NCBI RefSeq assembly: GCF_025148635.1
Contig: NZ_CP102269.1
Coordinates: 2,604,001 to 2,668,000 of the forward strand
Reading direction: 5' to 3'
Length of the DNA stretch: 64,000 nt
Source of the DNA: Butyricimonas virosa
GTDB taxonomy: Bacteria; Bacteroidota; Bacteroidia; Bacteroidales; Marinifilaceae
The notes beneath the pieces are model-generated. The model had not been told where the DNA came from. It made no database searches and saw only the letters and a list, made by a program, of their open reading frames with translations. The stretch's first letter is position 1; the number at the start of each line of letters is the position of its first letter. Of the stretch, positions 60,307 through 64,000 are shown piece by piece. The translations under genes were made by a program, and so were the position numbers.

Positions 60307-62247
60307 TTATTCGACGGTTTTACCCGGTGTTTTGAAGGTTAGAGTAGCATCAATTTCTTTGGTCGTCCCGTTCGTGTAATGGATTTCCCATTTCGGTGTT
60401 TGAAGGATTTCCCAGATTTTATCATCGTCCAGTACCTCTTTCACGTACGTGATCCGGATAACCGGTGTATCGCCGTTCAGTGCCGTGGCGAGTTCCATCA
60501 CTCCATCTTGGGTGGAAAGGAAACTTCCCAAATAGGGAACTTGACGCTGAACTAACGGTTTGTCTAATCCCGGGTAAGGCATTTCGTAAACGGCCGTGGC
60601 GGCATCTTCCCCGTATTTCTTCAAGGCGATTTGGAAACGTGATTTGGTTGCCGGGAACATCATTTCGAGGAATTCCTGACGACCGATCGTATCCACTTGA
60701 TTCGAGATGTTTACCAGCTCGTAGTCACATTCGATTTTCTTGACCCCGCCGCCATGTACCGGCATTTCGAATTCACGGGTTTCGATAATACTTCTTAATT
60801 CTTTTTTGTCGATCGGTTTATTGATATCCATGAATAATTTCACTTTTACCGGGCAGTCATATTCGGTTTGGATTCCATAGAAGCCTTCTTTTTCACGAAT
60901 AATATTTCCCAAGAAGGTTACGTCCATCTGGTCAAATAGTTTTTCAACGCCCAAAGTGATTATTTTTAATTGTTCCACTCCGGCAGGAGGTGTATTCAGT
61001 TTCCGTTTCACCGGGGTAAACATGGCGTTTTCTACTTTTTCTTTACTCGTTTCACTCGGGTCATAGTAAACCACGACAGCGAATCTATTCACGTAGGTCG
61101 TTACTCCGTAGACACCTGGAACGTTTTTCATACGGGCTGCAAATGCCTTGGAGCTACCGAAACATTTTACGGTTCTCATTCCTTCACGTTCAAATGATTC
61201 GAGGTGTTCTAATTTTGCCGGATCTCCCCAACGTTCGTCAATAGTCGGCAATTCCCAATGGGTACCCATCCACAGCCCGACGAAGAAGAGAACAACGACT
61301 AGAATTGCGGGTAACCATCGGAATGCCGGTTTACGGTTTATCTGTAAAGCATTTTTATTACATGCTCCCATACATTCACCACATAAAGTACAATCAATGT
61401 CTTTCACGACTTTCAAGTTTGCCACGTCAATTTGTTGCGGGCATTTTTTGCTACATAAACCGCAATGGGTACATTTTTCGTCATCTCGGGTAATGCGGAG
61501 TAATGGGAATACTTTACTCTCGTGGTAAACGATCTCAAAGATATAACCGATTACACAGCTTGCACCTAGTAACCAGTACCATTGCATCGGTAGTCCGAAA
61601 TAACCTAGGATTAACGAGAGTATCAGTAGCCCCAGGAAGGTAAGTGTGAATTTGAACACGTTGCTTAATGCCCCGAGCGGACAGATATATTTACACCAGA
61701 ACATATTGATAAACAAGTTACCCAGGAATAAGCAGGCGATAGAAATCACCGCCATCCATGCGGTAAGTTCGCCTTTGAATCCGGTTGCAATAGCGTAGTA
61801 CGGGTCAAAGTTTTTACAAAATAGTTCACTGCTGGAAATTGTCATGTAGAATATCCAGAATAACAGGATGTACTTGATTGCTCTTAGGATTTTGTCAACA
61901 ACTGAACCCGTGGTGATGTTGATGTTTATTTTCATCTTTTTGCGTAACACGGCCATCCATTCCGTTACCGTACCCAGGGGGCAGAGGTAGCCACAGAATA
62001 GTTTACTGAAAAGAATAACACCGATTGCCAAGGTTACTCCCATCATAATCTGCACGATCGACATGCTACATGCCAGCGTGTTTGAATTCAAGTAAGTTAC
62101 GAGGGATTGTAGGCCCCCGAACGGACAATAGGCTTCAACGTTGGCAGGTTCTCCTCCGAAAAATACTTTCAGAATGAATCCGGCAATGACTGCAATTACA
62201 CCCAGTTGCAGTACGTGTCTCCATAAATTTTTCTTAATCTTGCTCAT
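60307..62247 (-). CDS. NapH/CcoG-like 4Fe-4S membrane protein with C-terminal ferredoxin-fold repeats
   Basis: 646 residues. Residues about 10-250 hold membrane segments with CxxxCP motifs (FCGYLCPLG and WCKYICPLG) of the NapH/NosR/CcoG type. Two ferredoxin clusters follow (CTHCGLCSKKCP, CTLCGECMGAC). After another helix (about 310-330), a roughly 310-residue extension contains HMA-like beta-alpha-beta patterns, e.g. MRTVKCFGSSKAFAARMKNVPGVYGVTTYVNRFAVVVYYDPSE, with a single Cys in place of the CxxC metal site; later stretches look similar. It probably passes electrons across the membrane. The substrate and the extension's role are unknown. An outer-membrane barrel gene precedes it by 32 bases. 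Confidence 0.8.
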   Translation of the reverse strand: MSKIKKNLWRHVLQLGVIAVIAGFILKVFFGGEPANVEAYCPFGGLQSLVTYLNSNTLACSMSIVQIMMGVTLAIGVILFSKLFCGYLCPLGTVTEWMAVLRKKMKININITTGSVVDKILRAIKYILLFWIFYMTISSSELFCKNFDPYYAIATGFKGELTAWMAVISIACLFLGNLFINMFWCKYICPLGALSNVFKFTLTFLGLLILSLILGYFGLPMQWYWLLGASCVIGYIFEIVYHESKVFPLLRITRDDEKCTHCGLCSKKCPQQIDVANLKVVKDIDCTLCGECMGACNKNALQINRKPAFRWLPAILVVVLFFVGLWMGTHWELPTIDERWGDPAKLEHLESFEREGMRTVKCFGSSKAFAARMKNVPGVYGVTTYVNRFAVVVYYDPSETSKEKVENAMFTPVKRKLNTPPAGVEQLKIITLGVEKLFDQMDVTFLGNIIREKEGFYGIQTEYDCPVKVKLFMDINKPIDKKELRSIIETREFEMPVHGGGVKKIECDYELVNISNQVDTIGRQEFLEMMFPATKSRFQIALKKYGEDAATAVYEMPYPGLDKPLVQRQVPYLGSFLSTQDGVMELATALNGDTPVIRITYVKEVLDDDKIWEILQTPKWEIHYTNGTTKEIDATLTFKTPGKTVE

Positions 62248-62279
62248 TTCTTTTTGCTATATTTGTTATTTGTGATTCC

Positions 62280-63866
62280 CTAGAATGATAGTCCTATCGT
62301 GGCTTGTAAGGTTGTCCAGTTCTTACCGTCATACAGGCCGCTGGTGGACTTTTTATAATTGACATTACCGATAGCGTACAAGTTCATCCCTTTTTCCTTG
62401 TTGAGGAAATAGGTGTAGCGAACGTTTACTCCTCCGGCAATTTTATCCGACGTGATGTACTCGAATTCCTGTTCCAGTAAGTCTTTCCGTTGTGGGTATT
62501 CGTCAATATTCGGCAAGACCGTTTCGGCTTCCAGTTTCATTTTTAGCATTGTGCCTCCCCCGATCGTGTAAGCACCATTTATGCCGCAATCCAGCATTCC
62601 TTTTTTGAACAGGAAGTTTTTTTCGAGTGAAAGGTAACCTTCTGTGTTTCTCAATATTTGTTGGAATTTGGCAGGGTAGAGACGGTACACTCTTTCCGCG
62701 TAAAAGCCTTTAGCCCCAATTTGTGCGTTCCAGCAACTGTTGTATGCGGTGCGATTACGGAACAGGTTGTAATTTGCGTCGTAAACGATGGATTCGATGG
62801 AAGATTTATTCTTTTTCCCGAATTGTGTCCAAGTGCTGTTTTGGTTTATGACTTCTTTTTGTTGGATGTTCTCGTAGCCTAGCATGTTCGAAAAATCGGC
62901 TTGCAGGTTAATATAGTGACTGTATTTTTCTCCGCTGACATTGAAAGCCCCGGTGTAATTATACGCACGTTGTTTCATTTCTCCCCCGCGCTCTTTATTG
63001 TAGTTGGCCTTGAAAACTTCCTGTTTCTTTTCTAACATGGAGAATTGGTTAAAGAAGCGGATTCGGCGGGAATGGAATTCCACTTGTGCGGCACCGCCCA
63101 AGGATTCATCCCGAATGTCCCGGATAATACTGGTAGTTGAATTTACTTGTTCCGACGTGTAGAACCACAACCCTTCAACGGAAAGGAGCTCCGGTGTCCG
63201 TCCTGTTCCAATTGTCCTGATGTCAATGTTTTCGGTTTCTTTCTGGTAAATGAAGTTCAGTCCCAAGTTCAGGTATTGGGAACGGTAAACCACTCCCGGG
63301 TACACTTTCAGGTTCATGTACGTGTTTTTGTTCCGGGCATCTTTTTTCTTGGCGTTACTAGCGGTTAAGTAATCGATTTTGGCTCCGATGCTCCAGCGTT
63401 TCCCGAGCATGTAGCCGATACCGCCTTCCAGGATGTAAGTCTCCATGGTCTGGCGTCCCGGCATACTGTCTGCAAAGAATATTGGGGAGCGGTACGGGTC
63501 GATAACATTACACCATCCCATTTTAAGACGATTCATGTAGTCAAAACTGAATTTCCCGTAGAAGAATACTTTATTCAATCTTCGGAAGGATTCTGTTTGT
63601 AGGTTTGTTTTATTGAACGCGTGAGGAGCATTTATATTTCTAAAACTACCTTTCCCATATTGAAAATCAAGTTCTACGATAGTGAAATCTTGATTCTCGT
63701 TGAATGTTAATCCGGCATAGTTTAAAGACTTTGTCCAGGGATTGTTGGCTTTGACCCGATCCATCCGGTAAAAAATCTTCTCGTTGTCTTGAGTTTGGGC
63801 ATTTGCTGCCGACATCCCGGCGATGAGTAGACCCAGACCAAGTGTATATATTTTTTTGAATTTCAT
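62280..63866 (-). CDS. Outer-membrane beta-barrel protein (possibly DUF6850 family)
   Basis: About 528 residues from ATG at 63866 (MKFKKIYTLGLGLLIAGMSAANAQ, a good signal peptide); an ATG at 63875 is also possible. The mature part is a run of alternating strands with many aromatic residues (KVFFYGKFSFDYMNRLKMGW, MLGKRWSIGAKIDYLTASN, ending WTTLQATIGLSF with terminal Phe), typical of a large barrel. The context (ferredoxin protein downstream, a lamin-tail-like protein upstream) and length recall the DUF6850 family, but I cannot confirm this. Function unknown. Confidence 0.7.
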   Translation of the reverse strand: MKFKKIYTLGLGLLIAGMSAANAQTQDNEKIFYRMDRVKANNPWTKSLNYAGLTFNENQDFTIVELDFQYGKGSFRNINAPHAFNKTNLQTESFRRLNKVFFYGKFSFDYMNRLKMGWCNVIDPYRSPIFFADSMPGRQTMETYILEGGIGYMLGKRWSIGAKIDYLTASNAKKKDARNKNTYMNLKVYPGVVYRSQYLNLGLNFIYQKETENIDIRTIGTGRTPELLSVEGLWFYTSEQVNSTTSIIRDIRDESLGGAAQVEFHSRRIRFFNQFSMLEKKQEVFKANYNKERGGEMKQRAYNYTGAFNVSGEKYSHYINLQADFSNMLGYENIQQKEVINQNSTWTQFGKKNKSSIESIVYDANYNLFRNRTAYNSCWNAQIGAKGFYAERVYRLYPAKFQQILRNTEGYLSLEKNFLFKKGMLDCGINGAYTIGGGTMLKMKLEAETVLPNIDEYPQRKDLLEQEFEYITSDKIAGGVNVRYTYFLNKEKGMNLYAIGNVNYKKSTSGLYDGKNWTTLQATIGLSF

Positions 63867-63896
63867 AATCTTCATTTTTAGATACAGTTCGTCTAT

Positions 63897-64000
63897 CTAT
63901 TTTTTTAATGTGTTCGGAACTACTTCGAAATCCTCGCTGGAATTGTTGGAGTCCATGTATATGGTTCTGCCATCGACAACTTCGTCTACTTTTCGACAAA
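63897..64000 (-). CDS. 3' end of an unidentified gene (possibly DUF4876/lamin-tail-like)
   Basis: Only the last 34 or so codons lie in the window, ending at the TAG at 63897-63899, 22 bases upstream of the longer start of the barrel gene. The C-terminus reads CRKVDEVVDGRTIYMDSNNS then SEDFEVVPNTLKK. Cys-Arg-Lys followed by D-x-NNS...DFE is a pattern I associate with lamin-tail-like domains in secreted Bacteroidetes proteins, so a DUF4876-type protein is possible. Tentative. Confidence 0.55.
   Translation of the reverse strand, partial: CRKVDEVVDGRTIYMDSNNSSEDFEVVPNTLKK

Noticed and set aside
63667..63999. ORF overlapping the start of the barrel gene
   Set aside because: It is a frame shadow; the true end of the upstream gene is in another frame and stops at 63897.

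Overview
The window looks like chromosomal DNA from an anaerobic gut Bacteroidales, most like the Odoribacteraceae (Butyricimonas/Odoribacter). That placement is inference. It rests on the many TAnnTTTG promoter boxes in front of genes, a TamB/TamL pair, an S46 dipeptidyl-peptidase, a serC-serA-DUF1015 cluster, DUF5063 next to a 3'-5' exonuclease, Porin_O_P-type barrels, and moderate-to-low GC with AT-rich intergenic repeats.

Layout. 1-1060: 5' part of a phosphofructokinase with PPi-type active-site residues (minus). 1162-3588: glycosyltransferase, ECF sigma factor and a carboxypeptidase-regulatory-like secreted protein in an overlapping operon. 3678-7513: OmpH/Skp chaperone, START-like protein, YeiH-type exporter, transaldolase-like aldolase and a Sua5/YrdC protein (plus). 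7694-13870: trkH-trkA potassium uptake, comEC, and ftsB-ruvX-def (minus). 14121-16224: carbamate kinase and ornithine carbamoyltransferase. 16573-21908: STAS protein, gcvT and serC-serA-DUF1015. 21960-26187 (minus): NatAB-like ABC exporter, a biotin carrier and an acyl-CoA carboxyltransferase. 26526-33573: tamB-tamL outer-membrane assembly operon.

33905-50017 is the most unusual part, a glycerol-3-phosphate island. Leftward it carries glpA-glpB-glpC and then glpT-glpQ-porin. Rightward it carries an XRE regulator, a tyrosine recombinase, and a second glpT followed by a secreted HAD phosphatase, another porin and a propeller-like secreted protein. The two glpT copies are a 1427-bp inverted repeat (8 mismatches counted). 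They lie on either side of a 7.1-kb segment that holds the upstream regions of both operons, so recombination between them would swap which upstream region drives which operon. The proposed logic: porins admit phosphoesters, GlpQ or the HAD phosphatase hydrolyses them in the envelope, GlpT imports glycerol-3-phosphate, and GlpABC oxidises it anaerobically.

50351-50693 (minus) is a stable-RNA unit: SRP RNA, tRNA-Thr(TGT), tRNA-Thr(GGT), terminator. 50908-53119 is a GAF/PAS protein and a histidine kinase with a degenerate receiver domain. 53138-54285 is a 3'-5' exonuclease and DUF5063. 54382-55154 holds tRNA-Ser(GGA) and two structured-RNA candidates; the better one (about 55000-55143) has a promoter box, a closing stem and a terminator. 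55166-60158 is an S46 peptidase and an M16 peptidase. 60307-64000 is a NapH-like ferredoxin membrane protein with a long C-terminal extension, an outer-membrane barrel, and the end of another gene.

All calls come from reading the sequence; no database or folding software was used.
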